A stretch of 64,000 nt of DNA from Chitinophagales bacterium. GTDB taxonomy: Bacteria; Bacteroidota; Bacteroidia; Chitinophagales; Chitinophagaceae. Numbering within the stretch: the stretch's first letter is position 1; each line of letters starts with the position of its first letter. The position numbers and the translations under genes are program-made. This document shows positions 16,384 through 24,328 of the stretch, piece after piece. The DNA lies in contig JACJXR010000005.1 in assembly GCA_020636505.1 (NCBI GenBank), positions 124,001 to 188,000 on the forward strand. Reading direction: 5' to 3'. The notes under the pieces are model-generated. The model saw only the letters and a program-made list of their open reading frames with translations, was not told the origin of the DNA and made no database searches.

Positions 16384-17112
16384 TTATGGATATTCCTTAA
16401 GCGCAGCCTCCATCTTGGCGTGCACATCGGCCTTAAGTGCTTCCAGATCGTCGAGTGTCATGCCTTTTACGGGCACAGGCTCCAAGTACACCACCCTGTT
16501 CTTACCGGGTTTCAGTCCGAATATGGTGGAATAGTGCCAACGCTTGACCGTATCGGGAAATATCATCGGCAATATTGGTGTTTGGGTATTGATGGCCAGC
16601 CTGAACGCACCGTTGTAAAACTCTTTAAGCGGCTTGTCGGTCTCGTTGAAGGTCCCTTCGGGGAACACAGCAATATTGCACTCCCTCCTCAACACCCGCC
16701 ACATAAGCCGCATGCTGCGCGCCCTGCTGTGCTCGCTCGACCTATCTACCAATATCGCCAATTGCTTGTACACATATCCGAATACAGGGATCTTCACCAT
16801 CTCTTTTTTGGCCAGTGTACGGAAGTAGTGCGGCACTGCTGCATATATAAGCACGGTATCCAAATAGGAGATGTGATTGGCCACATATACATATCTTTTT
16901 TTGTCGGGACGGTTTCCATAGGTACTGACAGGCATACCCATCAAGAACAACCAGCCTTTGCCCCAATAGTGTACTATATTCCAAATTGCTCTTCTGGCAG
17001 CGGGTTTATCCCACAAACCAATGATGAACATTATCGGGAAGGCACCCAATAAGGAGATGAGAAACGTAAGTATTACCCATAATGAATATATCGGCTGTAA
17101 TACTCTACCCAT
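16384..17112 (-). CDS. plsC: 1-acyl-sn-glycerol-3-phosphate acyltransferase
   Basis: 242 residues. N-terminal membrane segments (about 5-33), then the PlsC acyltransferase domain with catalytic NHISYLD (H80, D85), and FPEGTFN for glycerol-phosphate binding. It acylates lysophosphatidic acid at the inner membrane to give phosphatidic acid. The gene begins 6 bases after the end of the upstream small membrane protein and belongs to the leftward block 20294-15246. Confidence 0.92.
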   Translation of the reverse strand: MGRVLQPIYSLWVILTFLISLLGAFPIMFIIGLWDKPAARRAIWNIVHYWGKGWLFLMGMPVSTYGNRPDKKRYVYVANHISYLDTVLIYAAVPHYFRTLAKKEMVKIPVFGYVYKQLAILVDRSSEHSRARSMRLMWRVLRRECNIAVFPEGTFNETDKPLKEFYNGAFRLAINTQTPILPMIFPDTVKRWHYSTIFGLKPGKNRVVYLEPVPVKGMTLDDLEALKADVHAKMEAALKEYP

Positions 17113-17118
17113 GATATA

Positions 17119-17580
17119 CTATGACATTCCAGGGAACAAACCACGACCCACCGCTTCGCGGAACGGCCAAGGTATGGTTGCCAAAATAATGATGAGACCT
17201 ATCAATGTGAACCAGAACAGTCTGCTGAACTTTGACTTGTCGCTGATGTCCTTCTTGGTGGCACTGTAACCCACATGTATGAGAATAATGCTCAACAACA
17301 TACCGAAGATGTGCTCCACCGCCCAAAAGCGTTGTGCGGCATGCGCCATCGCTCCACCGCTTGTCAAAACTTTGAACCAACCGTTACCTATGTACAATAC
17401 CAAGCCCAACAACAGTTGCACATCGGCCGTAATCATCAGGAATAAAGCAGGCTTTTTATCAGAACTCCCAAATGACCTTGAGCCACTCATACCGCTCATG
17501 CTTTTGATAATCGTCCACAAAGCGAAGAATAATAATACCCATCGCAGTAAGTTGTGCATGTGCTGTACTCCTGTCATCAT
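17119..17580 (-). CDS. Small four-helix membrane protein, possible heme-binding
   Basis: 153 residues with four hydrophobic segments (about 9-27, 45-65, 87-108, 120-140). Histidines lie at membrane-helix positions: QHMHNLLRW at the first helix, FWAVEHIFGM and ILIHVGY in the third. This pattern recalls small b-type cytochrome-like membrane proteins, but I do not recognise a named family beyond a conserved Bacteroidota hypothetical. It is tightly linked to plsC (6 bases). Heme binding is a guess from the His pattern. Confidence 0.68.
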   Translation of the reverse strand: MMTGVQHMHNLLRWVLLFFALWTIIKSMSGMSGSRSFGSSDKKPALFLMITADVQLLLGLVLYIGNGWFKVLTSGGAMAHAAQRFWAVEHIFGMLLSIILIHVGYSATKKDISDKSKFSRLFWFTLIGLIIILATIPWPFREAVGRGLFPGMS

Positions 17581-17643
17581 AGTTGTAAATATTTTGGCGA
17601 AACTAAAGTACTATGTAATCGTGAATTATGTTTTAAGTTTTCT

Positions 17644-18183
17644 CTACCAGCCCATTCTTTCTCTCAATGACCTTATTTGCTCCATGTGGTGACGTCCATG
17701 CCAGGCATACATATCCACCGATGTCCACAAAGGCACCAAGGCATCGTCTTCGGGATGATAATAGGTACGCTCCCAATCTTCGGGCTCTAAATTGCGCAAC
17801 ATAACACCCCACCTGCGGTGCATTGCATGTACCATGGTGATGGAAACATTCACGGGTACTATCTCCACATCGGGCAACAATGCCCAACGTTGTTCGTCGT
17901 ATGGCTTTACGGTAGGATTGTCTTCTGTCAATGTAAGTTTATGCCTGACATAAGCATTTATATGGCTGTCGGCAATATGGTGTATCACCTGCCTTGTGTT
18001 CCATCCACCTTCTCGATAGGGAACTTCCAAATGTGCCGCATCGAGGTTCTCAATAACATGGTCCAACCAATTGGGCAGAGCTTCTATTTCATTGATCCAC
18101 TCGTCTTGCATTTGAGGGTCGTAACGCTCCGGCGTTTTATACCGACCGATTGGATACATTGCTTTCTCAAGCTGTTCGTCCAT
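17644..18183 (-). CDS. YfiT/BstA-like DinB-fold metal-dependent transferase
   Basis: 179 residues, usual size. Opening YPIGRYKTPERYDPQ is the YfiT family start, HHIADSHINAYVR (H68, H69, H74) and WHGRHHMEQI (H162, H165, H166) supply the three-His metal site of the DinB/YfiT fold. In Bacillus relatives, BstA transfers bacillithiol to electrophiles; older annotation called it a hydrolase. If the same holds here the organism makes bacillithiol, but no bsh gene is in the window. Starts 6 bases after the DUF3298 lipoprotein gene. Confidence 0.87.
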   Translation of the reverse strand: MDEQLEKAMYPIGRYKTPERYDPQMQDEWINEIEALPNWLDHVIENLDAAHLEVPYREGGWNTRQVIHHIADSHINAYVRHKLTLTEDNPTVKPYDEQRWALLPDVEIVPVNVSITMVHAMHRRWGVMLRNLEPEDWERTYYHPEDDALVPLWTSVDMYAWHGRHHMEQIRSLRERMGW

Positions 18184-18189
18184 TATTTA

Positions 18190-19374
18190 TCATTTTTGAG
18201 CAACCGCTTCCAGTCCCATACGTTGCTTGAAGTCGGCGTTCAGCAAGTTAATTATCTTGTTGTAGGGTACAAATATCATGATCATACCGTCGGCATAGGA
18301 GGCTATCTCGTATAAGCCATATACAAAGGTCACACCCTTGTTGCCGATATAGAACTCTGACGGGATGTACAGTTCATCGGAAAACAAACGAGAAGTGAGT
18401 GCATCCTTCTTACCCAATTCAAAACGTTTGCGTACTTCCTTCTCTATAAGCGGCACTATTTTAGATGAATCCACTTGCATGATGTCTTCCAAAGTCAGCA
18501 GTTTGTGGTTTATACGGTCTATGTTCAAGTAAGTACTTCCGTAATTTCCGTGTGCACCACCTGTGTATTCGTACAAACCGTTGTCCAATACCACAAAGCC
18601 CCTATTGTTGTACAACACATCATAAGTAATATCGCTGCTCCAATTGTTGAAGGAAGCACCTACCTCGTCCGCATCCAGGTCATCTATGATCGTGCGGTAG
18701 TCTGCAAAGTACTTTTGCTCCATCGCTTGTATGCAACCACCCATACCGTTTTGGCTAATGGTATCACAACCCATGGATTTGTATATCATTGCTCGTACAA
18801 ACGTGCTGTGCTCATCTTCGCCCTTAGGTATCAGTGATTGGTATGAGAAGTGTGCCGTAGGTTCAGGTAGGCTGTCTATCAACTTTTCCGAATCCTCTAT
18901 GCGAAAAACAGTGAAGCCTTGCACATCGGCTCTCCTATCTTTTGTAAGCAGTATGGGGAATGATTTTGAATTGCTGAAGTTTTCCCAAACACCGGATATA
19001 CTGTCCCCTGACATAGTGATACGCCAGCGAGCAGGCTCATCCGTAGGCTCAGGAGGATATTCCGTAAAACTCATTTCACCTTCCCCAAGTGTACTGTCCA
19101 CACTTTTGAAAAGAGAGATATTGATGCCGACCTTTTCATAATAGTATTGAGCGGTCATGTTATCACCGATGGTGACCAAGTTCAGCACCACAGGCTGGCC
19201 TGCTATTGTACCTATGTATCTTTGATATTCACCATGCTCAACGCCTTCTTCCACCACAAAGCCTTCCTTTGTGATGACTTCCACGTTGGATATTTCTTTG
19301 GTTTGCTGTCCGTCGTTGTTTCCGCAAGAAATACAAAACAACAAAGCAACAAGTGTTGCTATTCTATTACGCAT
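18190..19374 (-). CDS. Lipoprotein with DUF3298 (RsiV-like) domain
   Basis: 394 residues. Signal sequence MRNRIATLVALLFCISCGNN has a lipobox ending at C17 (CISC). The N-terminal half is a predicted beta region with no match I can name. The C-terminal 200 residues show YEYTGGAHGNYGSTYLNID, the DUF4163/DUF3298 signature known from RsiV anti-sigma factors and many Bacteroidota lipoproteins, where it may bind lysozyme-like or cell-wall ligands. No anti-sigma motif is present. It lies 5 bases after the prohibitin gene and 6 before yfiT. Confidence 0.82.
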   Translation of the reverse strand: MRNRIATLVALLFCISCGNNDGQQTKEISNVEVITKEGFVVEEGVEHGEYQRYIGTIAGQPVVLNLVTIGDNMTAQYYYEKVGINISLFKSVDSTLGEGEMSFTEYPPEPTDEPARWRITMSGDSISGVWENFSNSKSFPILLTKDRRADVQGFTVFRIEDSEKLIDSLPEPTAHFSYQSLIPKGEDEHSTFVRAMIYKSMGCDTISQNGMGGCIQAMEQKYFADYRTIIDDLDADEVGASFNNWSSDITYDVLYNNRGFVVLDNGLYEYTGGAHGNYGSTYLNIDRINHKLLTLEDIMQVDSSKIVPLIEKEVRKRFELGKKDALTSRLFSDELYIPSEFYIGNKGVTFVYGLYEIASYADGMIMIFVPYNKIINLLNADFKQRMGLEAVAQK

Positions 19375-19379
19375 ACCGC

Positions 19380-20294
19380 TTAGTTAGTGTTCAATATCAA
19401 ATTGCCGTTCTTGTCACCACCCATCAATAACATTTTGGTGTTAGGCGACTTGGCCAGATCTTTCATGGCTTGTATCTGCTCGTACTTCAACTGCTTGTCA
19501 GTCAGGTTTAGGCTGATGATGCGTTGATAGTCTGCGATACCTTGTGCTTCCACACGCTTACGCTCCGCTTCTTGCTTTTCTTTCTGCAACACGTATTTCA
19601 TTTTTTCCGCTTCTTGCTCGGCATTTATCTTTTGTTCTATTGCCTGCTTCACAGATGCGGGAAGGGTAATGTTACGTATCAGCAGGTTTTCCAACAGCAA
19701 TCCACGCTTTTTAAACTCATTGTCTATGCTCTCATAAATGAGTGTCTGAAACTCATCGCGCTTGGTAGAGTACAATGACACCGCATTGTAGTTTACTGCA
19801 TTATCCCTTATTTCCGTGCGGGCTATCGGACGTACAATTTTGTCTTCATAATCGAGCCCGATCTTGTCTATCAATTGTGGCGCATCAGTAGGTACAACTT
19901 TGTAGAGAACAGTCAGGTCTATTATCACCTCCAACCCATCTGCAGAGAGTGTACGAATAGCATCATCACCCGACTTGTGACCTTCATCAGTAGTACCGCT
20001 CATGGTATAGTTAACTGTACGAATATCAACCTCTACCACTTCCACCAAAGGATTGATTAGGTGAAGACCACTACGCAAAACATCCTTTTGCACCTTACCG
20101 AACAACTTTTGAACACCTATGTGTCCTGCCTCTATCTGTACAATTCCCGCGCTTAATGCACCCAACAATATCAATATGATACCCAGTAGACGAGCTCCTT
20201 TTGCAAATGGCCTTAGTCTTGCCAACTCAGGCCCTGCTTTGCCCACTATGAACGAAACAAACATTACGATAAATCCCAGTATAACAAATCCCAT
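19380..20294 (-). CDS. Prohibitin/SPFH-family membrane protein
   Basis: 304 residues. Two N-terminal hydrophobic segments (about 2-17 and 36-53), an SPFH/band 7 domain (IEAGHIGVQKLFGKVQ, GLHLINPLVEVVEVDIRT, about 55-220) and a charged helix (EQEAEKMKYVLQKEKQEAERKRVEAQG), the prohibitin order. Such proteins form large membrane scaffolds. It heads the leftward block. A TAAATTTG box lies 26 bases upstream. Confidence 0.92.
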   Translation of the reverse strand: MGFVILGFIVMFVSFIVGKAGPELARLRPFAKGARLLGIILILLGALSAGIVQIEAGHIGVQKLFGKVQKDVLRSGLHLINPLVEVVEVDIRTVNYTMSGTTDEGHKSGDDAIRTLSADGLEVIIDLTVLYKVVPTDAPQLIDKIGLDYEDKIVRPIARTEIRDNAVNYNAVSLYSTKRDEFQTLIYESIDNEFKKRGLLLENLLIRNITLPASVKQAIEQKINAEQEAEKMKYVLQKEKQEAERKRVEAQGIADYQRIISLNLTDKQLKYEQIQAMKDLAKSPNTKMLLMGGDKNGNLILNTN

Positions 20295-20319
20295 ATCTCT
20301 TCGGTTTTATTGATTCAAT

Positions 20320-20327
20320 CAAATTTA
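20320..20327 (-). promoter_or_regulatory. Candidate -7 box (TAAATTTG) of the prohibitin-led operon
   Basis: Minus-strand TAAATTTG, 25 bases before the prohibitin ATG. No TTG at exactly 19-21 bases. Confidence 0.4.
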
Positions 20328-20630
20328 AATAACAAGCTACACAAAGCTATCATTATATATTAACAGTAAATAAAATAACTGCGAGTTATTACAAATTGCT
20401 ATGTTCGGGGGAGGGGGCATCTGCTATTTGTTGCATTTTGTTGCAGAGATGCGCCCTTAGAGCCTATAACAGACAACTCATTATCAGCAAGTTAGTCTAT
20501 ATTTTGTTGCGATTTGTTGCGAAAACAGGGTTTTTATTTTCAAACAACTCGGATAGGATAGTATCATATTTTTCACGGTTCATAACGCCAAACAACCATA
20601 ACAAATATACGTAAAAATGGCCAAATAGTA
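20328..20630. other. Non-coding gap with paired TTTGTTGC repeats
   Basis: About 390 bases separate the prohibitin start from nrdJ. The right end is the nrdJ terminator. The middle has four copies of TTTGTTGC in two pairs. A 60-codon reading frame on the minus strand (ending MNREKYDTILSELFENKN and ATNRNKI) spans the terminator, so I do not call it a gene, although its last 30 codons look protein-like and might be a relic. Confidence 0.5.
20427..20520. repeat. Two pairs of 10-bp-spaced TTTGTTGC direct repeats
   Basis: Exact TTTGTTGC at 20427, 20437, 20503 and 20513: each pair is spaced 10 bases start to start (one helical turn), and the pairs are 76 bases apart. Same-face spacing suits a DNA-binding protein, but no role is known. 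Confidence 0.6.
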
Positions 20631-20658
20631 AAGCTGCCCCGGGGAACCGGGGCAGCTT
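20631..20658 (-). terminator. Terminator hairpin of nrdJ
   Basis: Perfect 12-base stem AAGCTGCCCCGG / CCGGGGCAGCTT, loop GGAA, 29 bases beyond the nrdJ stop. The T tail is weak on both sides. Confidence 0.75.
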
Positions 20659-20687
20659 GTTGTATGTATCAATCACCAAAACTATGC

Positions 20688-23600
20688 TTAGCTACATCCT
20701 GTGGTGGTACCACAGTTAGGGCACATATAGCAAGTGCCGTTGCGTAAGGTAATATTACCACAGTTGCGACATACGGGCGCATCTGCACTGGTACCCATCA
20801 TCTTTTTCACAGTTGCCGAATCTTGTCTCGCTTCCACTGCCACCGGTTTAGGTGCAGGATTCACGTTCTTCTGCTTTTGTGCCGCAGGAGGTGTTACGCG
20901 TACTTGCGAAAGTTCTTGCTTGGCAGTTGCTTCGTCTTTACCGATGCGTTGCGGATCAGGTACGTGTACCAAATCTGTACGGTCTAAGTATTCGTATGCC
21001 AACAGGCGGAAAATGAAGTCGAGCACAGATGTTGCTGTCTTAATGTTCGGATGGTCCACAATACCTGCCGGCTCGAAGCGTGTGAATGTAAACTTGTCCA
21101 CATACTCTTCCAAAGGCACACCATATTGTAACCCTACCGATACCGCTATGGCAAAGCTGTTCATCAAGCTACGCATGGTGGCACCTTCTTTGGCCATATC
21201 CAGGAATATCTCGCCCAATGTACCATCGTTGTACTCACCTGTGCGAAGGAACATCGGTTGACCACCTACTTTTGCTTTAAAGGTATATCCACGACGTTTT
21301 GCCGGTAGCTGCTTACGCTCTACAATGCGGCTCAGCTCACGCTTAAGGCGTGTATCCTGGCTGGCCTGCATACGCTTGTTCATTTCTTCAAGCAGCTCTT
21401 CTACCGTCAGTTTGCCAAGGTCTACTATTTGGCTTTCTTCAACGGCTGCAACTTCTTGTGTATCGCCGTCTTTTTCTTTCTTCTTCTTGTCGCTCTTGTT
21501 GCTCAACGGCTGGCTCAGTTTAGAACCGTCACGATACAAAGCACATGCTTTGATACCCAACTGCCAGCTTAGGTAGTAGCAGTCTTTTATTTCTTCAACC
21601 GTAGCTTCGTGAGGCAGGTTGATGGTTTTTGATATTGCACCACTGATGAACGGCTGAGTGGCACCCATCATACGGATGTGACCGTGTGGGTGGATATAAC
21701 GCTCCCCATTCTTACCGCACTTATTAGCGCAGTCGAATACAGGCAGGTCTTCTTCTTTAAGGAATGGAGCACCCTCCACCATCATGGTACCGCAAACGTA
21801 ATCGTTCGCTTCTTCTATCTGCTCGTCGGTAAAGCCAAGCTCTTCCAATAGGCTGAAGTCAGGAGCAAAGTATTGCTCAGGCTCAAAGCCAAGGCGCTTC
21901 AAGCACTCTTCGCCAAGAGTATATGAGTTGAATACGAAACCAATTTCAAATGCACTAGCAACAGCGGCATCCAGCTTCTTCAATTCTTCACCCAAGAAAC
22001 CTTTTTCGCTCAACGACTGATGGTTGATGTGTGGAGCACCAGCAAATGTTGCATGGCCTTTGGCGTAGTTTACTATCGCTTCTATTTCGTTTTTCTTATA
22101 ACCAAGGTTTTTCAATGCCTGTGGTATAGACTGGTTGATGATCTTGAAGTAACCACCACCTGAAAGTTTCTTGAACTTAACCAATGCAAAATCAGGCTCG
22201 ATACCTGTTGTATCGCAATCCATCACCAAACCGATGGTACCTGTAGGAGCGATAACGGTAGCCTGTGCATTGCGGTAGCCGTGTTTCTCACCCATTTGTA
22301 CCGCTTCGTCCCAAGCTTTGGTAGCCGCCTTCAACATATAGTCAGGGCAGTACTTGGCGTTGATACCCATAGGCTTGGTTTCCAAACCTTCGTAAGCATC
22401 GTTGGCATCGTAAGCCGCTGCACGGTGGTTGCGCATAACGCGTAGCATGTGCTCACGGTTCTCTTTGAAGCGAGGGAAAGCACCTAATGCTTCCGCCATC
22501 TCTGCGGAGGTCTTATATGCTATACCGTTCAATATGGCGGTGATAGCACCACCTATTGCACGGGCTTCTTCGCTATCGTAAGGGATACCGCTTACCATCA
22601 GCATAGAGCCGAGGTTTGCATAACCCAAACCAAGTGTACGGTAGTCGTAGCTCAGTTGCGCCACTTCAGGAGAAGGGAACTGCGCCATCAATACCGACAC
22701 TTCCAACACCACTGTCCAAAGACGAGTGCTGTATTCGAAACCTTCCACATCAAACTTACCTGTTTCATCGTCGAAGTAGCGACGTAGGTTAAGCGATGCA
22801 AGGTTACATGCTGTATTATCCAAGAACATGTACTCCGAACATGGGTTGGATGCACGGATGCGTCCGCCCTCAGGACATGTATGCCATTCGTTGATGGTAG
22901 TATCGTATTGCGTACCCGGATCTGCACAACGCCAAGCAGCATAGGAAATTTTCTCCCACATTTCTTTGGCAGGTACTTTCTTCATCACCTCGCCTGTGCT
23001 ACGAGCCGTCATTTCCCAATCTTCGTTGTTAGCCAAACGACGGAAGAACTCGTTAGGTACACGTACAGAGTTGTTGGAGTTTTGGCCTGATACAGTGCGG
23101 TAAGCTTCGCCTTCGTAATCGGAAGCATAACCCGCAGCTATCAAAGCGGCAACTTTTTTCTCTTCTTCTACTTTCCAGTCTATGAAGTTTACTATTTCAG
23201 GGTGGTCCAGATCAAGACATACCATTTTGGCTGCACGACGTGTGGTACCTCCACTCTTAATGGCACCGGCTGCACGGTCGCCTATTTTCAGGAAGCTCAT
23301 CAAACCGCTTGATGTACCTCCGCCGCTTAGTTTTTCACCTTCTGCACGAATATTGGAGAAGTTGGTACCGACACCCGAACCGTATTTGAAGATACGTGCC
23401 TCACGAACCCATAGGTCCATGATACCGCCATCGTTCACCAAATCATCATCAACGTTCAAAATGAAACAAGCGTGTGGCTGCGGACGCTCGTAAGCATTTT
23501 TGGAACGCTCTAATTCACCTGTAATAGGATCGACATAATAGTGACCTTGTGCTTTACCGTCGATACCGTAGCTGTTGAACAAACCGGTATTGAACCATTG

Positions 23601-24011
23601 TGGAGAGTTTGGAGCAGCACCTTGATTAAGGATGCTATATATCAACTCATCGTAAAACACTTGTGCGTCGTCGGAAGAAGCGAAGTAACCATACTTCTCT
23701 CCCCATGTACGCCAGCAATGTGCCAAACGATGTGCCACTTGCTTGATGGATGTTTCTCTGCCAAGGCTGCCGTCTTCTTGAGGAACACCTGCTTTACGAA
23801 AATATTTTTGCGCCAAGATATCCGTAGCAATCTGCGACCAGCTTCTCGGAACTTCCACATCATTCATCTCAAACACCTTCTCTCCGTTCGGATTACGGAT
23901 AACAGAAGTACGGTAGTCGTACTCGAACATATCAAAAGGACTTACACCATCTTTCGTATAGTGACGAGAGAAGGAAAGGCCTTTGGCGGTTTTGGTTTTT
24001 GTTGCAGCCAT
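20688..24011 (-). CDS. nrdJ: Adenosylcobalamin-dependent (class II) ribonucleoside-diphosphate reductase
   Basis: 1107 residues from ATG 24011 (MAATKTKTAKGLSFSRHYTK); the two codons before it use TTG. The catalytic barrel includes NPCSEY and CNLASLNLRRYF, the finger-loop and active-site cysteines of B12-type reductases, and PTGTIGLVMDCDTTGIEP. A TSCPD-type domain (about 880-1010) and a C-terminal zinc-ribbon-like CRNCGN/CYMCPNCG (1080-1107) follow, as in the long bacterial form. It makes deoxynucleotides with or without oxygen but needs vitamin B12. A 225-base leader is possible if the TAAATTTG box at 24249-24242 is its promoter. No B12 riboswitch is visible. Confidence 0.95.
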   Translation of the reverse strand: MAATKTKTAKGLSFSRHYTKDGVSPFDMFEYDYRTSVIRNPNGEKVFEMNDVEVPRSWSQIATDILAQKYFRKAGVPQEDGSLGRETSIKQVAHRLAHCWRTWGEKYGYFASSDDAQVFYDELIYSILNQGAAPNSPQWFNTGLFNSYGIDGKAQGHYYVDPITGELERSKNAYERPQPHACFILNVDDDLVNDGGIMDLWVREARIFKYGSGVGTNFSNIRAEGEKLSGGGTSSGLMSFLKIGDRAAGAIKSGGTTRRAAKMVCLDLDHPEIVNFIDWKVEEEKKVAALIAAGYASDYEGEAYRTVSGQNSNNSVRVPNEFFRRLANNEDWEMTARSTGEVMKKVPAKEMWEKISYAAWRCADPGTQYDTTINEWHTCPEGGRIRASNPCSEYMFLDNTACNLASLNLRRYFDDETGKFDVEGFEYSTRLWTVVLEVSVLMAQFPSPEVAQLSYDYRTLGLGYANLGSMLMVSGIPYDSEEARAIGGAITAILNGIAYKTSAEMAEALGAFPRFKENREHMLRVMRNHRAAAYDANDAYEGLETKPMGINAKYCPDYMLKAATKAWDEAVQMGEKHGYRNAQATVIAPTGTIGLVMDCDTTGIEPDFALVKFKKLSGGGYFKIINQSIPQALKNLGYKKNEIEAIVNYAKGHATFAGAPHINHQSLSEKGFLGEELKKLDAAVASAFEIGFVFNSYTLGEECLKRLGFEPEQYFAPDFSLLEELGFTDEQIEEANDYVCGTMMVEGAPFLKEEDLPVFDCANKCGKNGERYIHPHGHIRMMGATQPFISGAISKTINLPHEATVEEIKDCYYLSWQLGIKACALYRDGSKLSQPLSNKSDKKKKEKDGDTQEVAAVEESQIVDLGKLTVEELLEEMNKRMQASQDTRLKRELSRIVERKQLPAKRRGYTFKAKVGGQPMFLRTGEYNDGTLGEIFLDMAKEGATMRSLMNSFAIAVSVGLQYGVPLEEYVDKFTFTRFEPAGIVDHPNIKTATSVLDFIFRLLAYEYLDRTDLVHVPDPQRIGKDEATAKQELSQVRVTPPAAQKQKNVNPAPKPVAVEARQDSATVKKMMGTSADAPVCRNCGNITLRNGTCYMCPNCGTTTGCS

Positions 24012-24201
24012 GGGCAATTAAATATTTTGAGTTAAGAAAAAGTTAACCGTTAAAAAAACGTGGGATAACGAAAGTATCTAAAACGACAGTTTGTGTGAAA
24101 AATAGAAATTCACTTTTTGTGGAAAAAGAAAGTCGCTTTATTCAGATGATTGATTAACAAGTCATTTCATCATTTCCACCCCCAAATCGCATTTCTCACA
24201 G

Positions 24202-24230
24202 TTGACTTTTTCAATGTTTTTCAGTATAAT
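24202..24230 (+). promoter_or_regulatory. Sigma-70-like TTGACT-N17-TATAAT match
   Basis: TTGACT at 24202-24207 and TATAAT at 24225-24230 with a 17-base spacer on the plus strand. Housekeeping promoters of Bacteroidota differ from this form, and only a terminator hairpin lies downstream, so this may be chance in AT-rich DNA or drive a short RNA. Confidence 0.3.
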
Positions 24231-24241
24231 ATGTATTACTG

Positions 24242-24249
24242 CAAATTTA
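24242..24249 (-). promoter_or_regulatory. Candidate -7 box (TAAATTTG) for nrdJ
   Basis: Minus-strand TAAATTTG 231 bases before the nrdJ ATG; the closest TAnnTTTG upstream of the gene. It would give a leader of about 225 bases. No TTG at -33. Confidence 0.35.
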
Positions 24250-24274
24250 CGACATTATTATACCTAAAAACGTT

Positions 24275-24303
24275 AAAAGGGCTGCAAATGCAGCCCTTTT
24301 ACT
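24275..24303. terminator. Terminator hairpin downstream of the first GEVED/T9SS gene
   Basis: Stem AAAAGGGCTGCA / TGCAGCCCTTTT with a tight loop, A/T runs on both sides, 26 bases beyond the stop at 24329. Could act in both directions. Confidence 0.8.
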
Positions 24304-24328
24304 ATGTTGATTTTTGTTATTAACCTTT

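Noticed and set aside
20497..20679. 60-codon minus-strand frame between prohibitin and nrdJ
   Set aside because: It spans the nrdJ terminator hairpin and ends inside the TTTGTTGC repeats; not supported as a gene, at most a relic.
24012..24328. Cobalamin riboswitch before nrdJ
   Set aside because: No B12-box or matching stems were found in the region on the minus strand.
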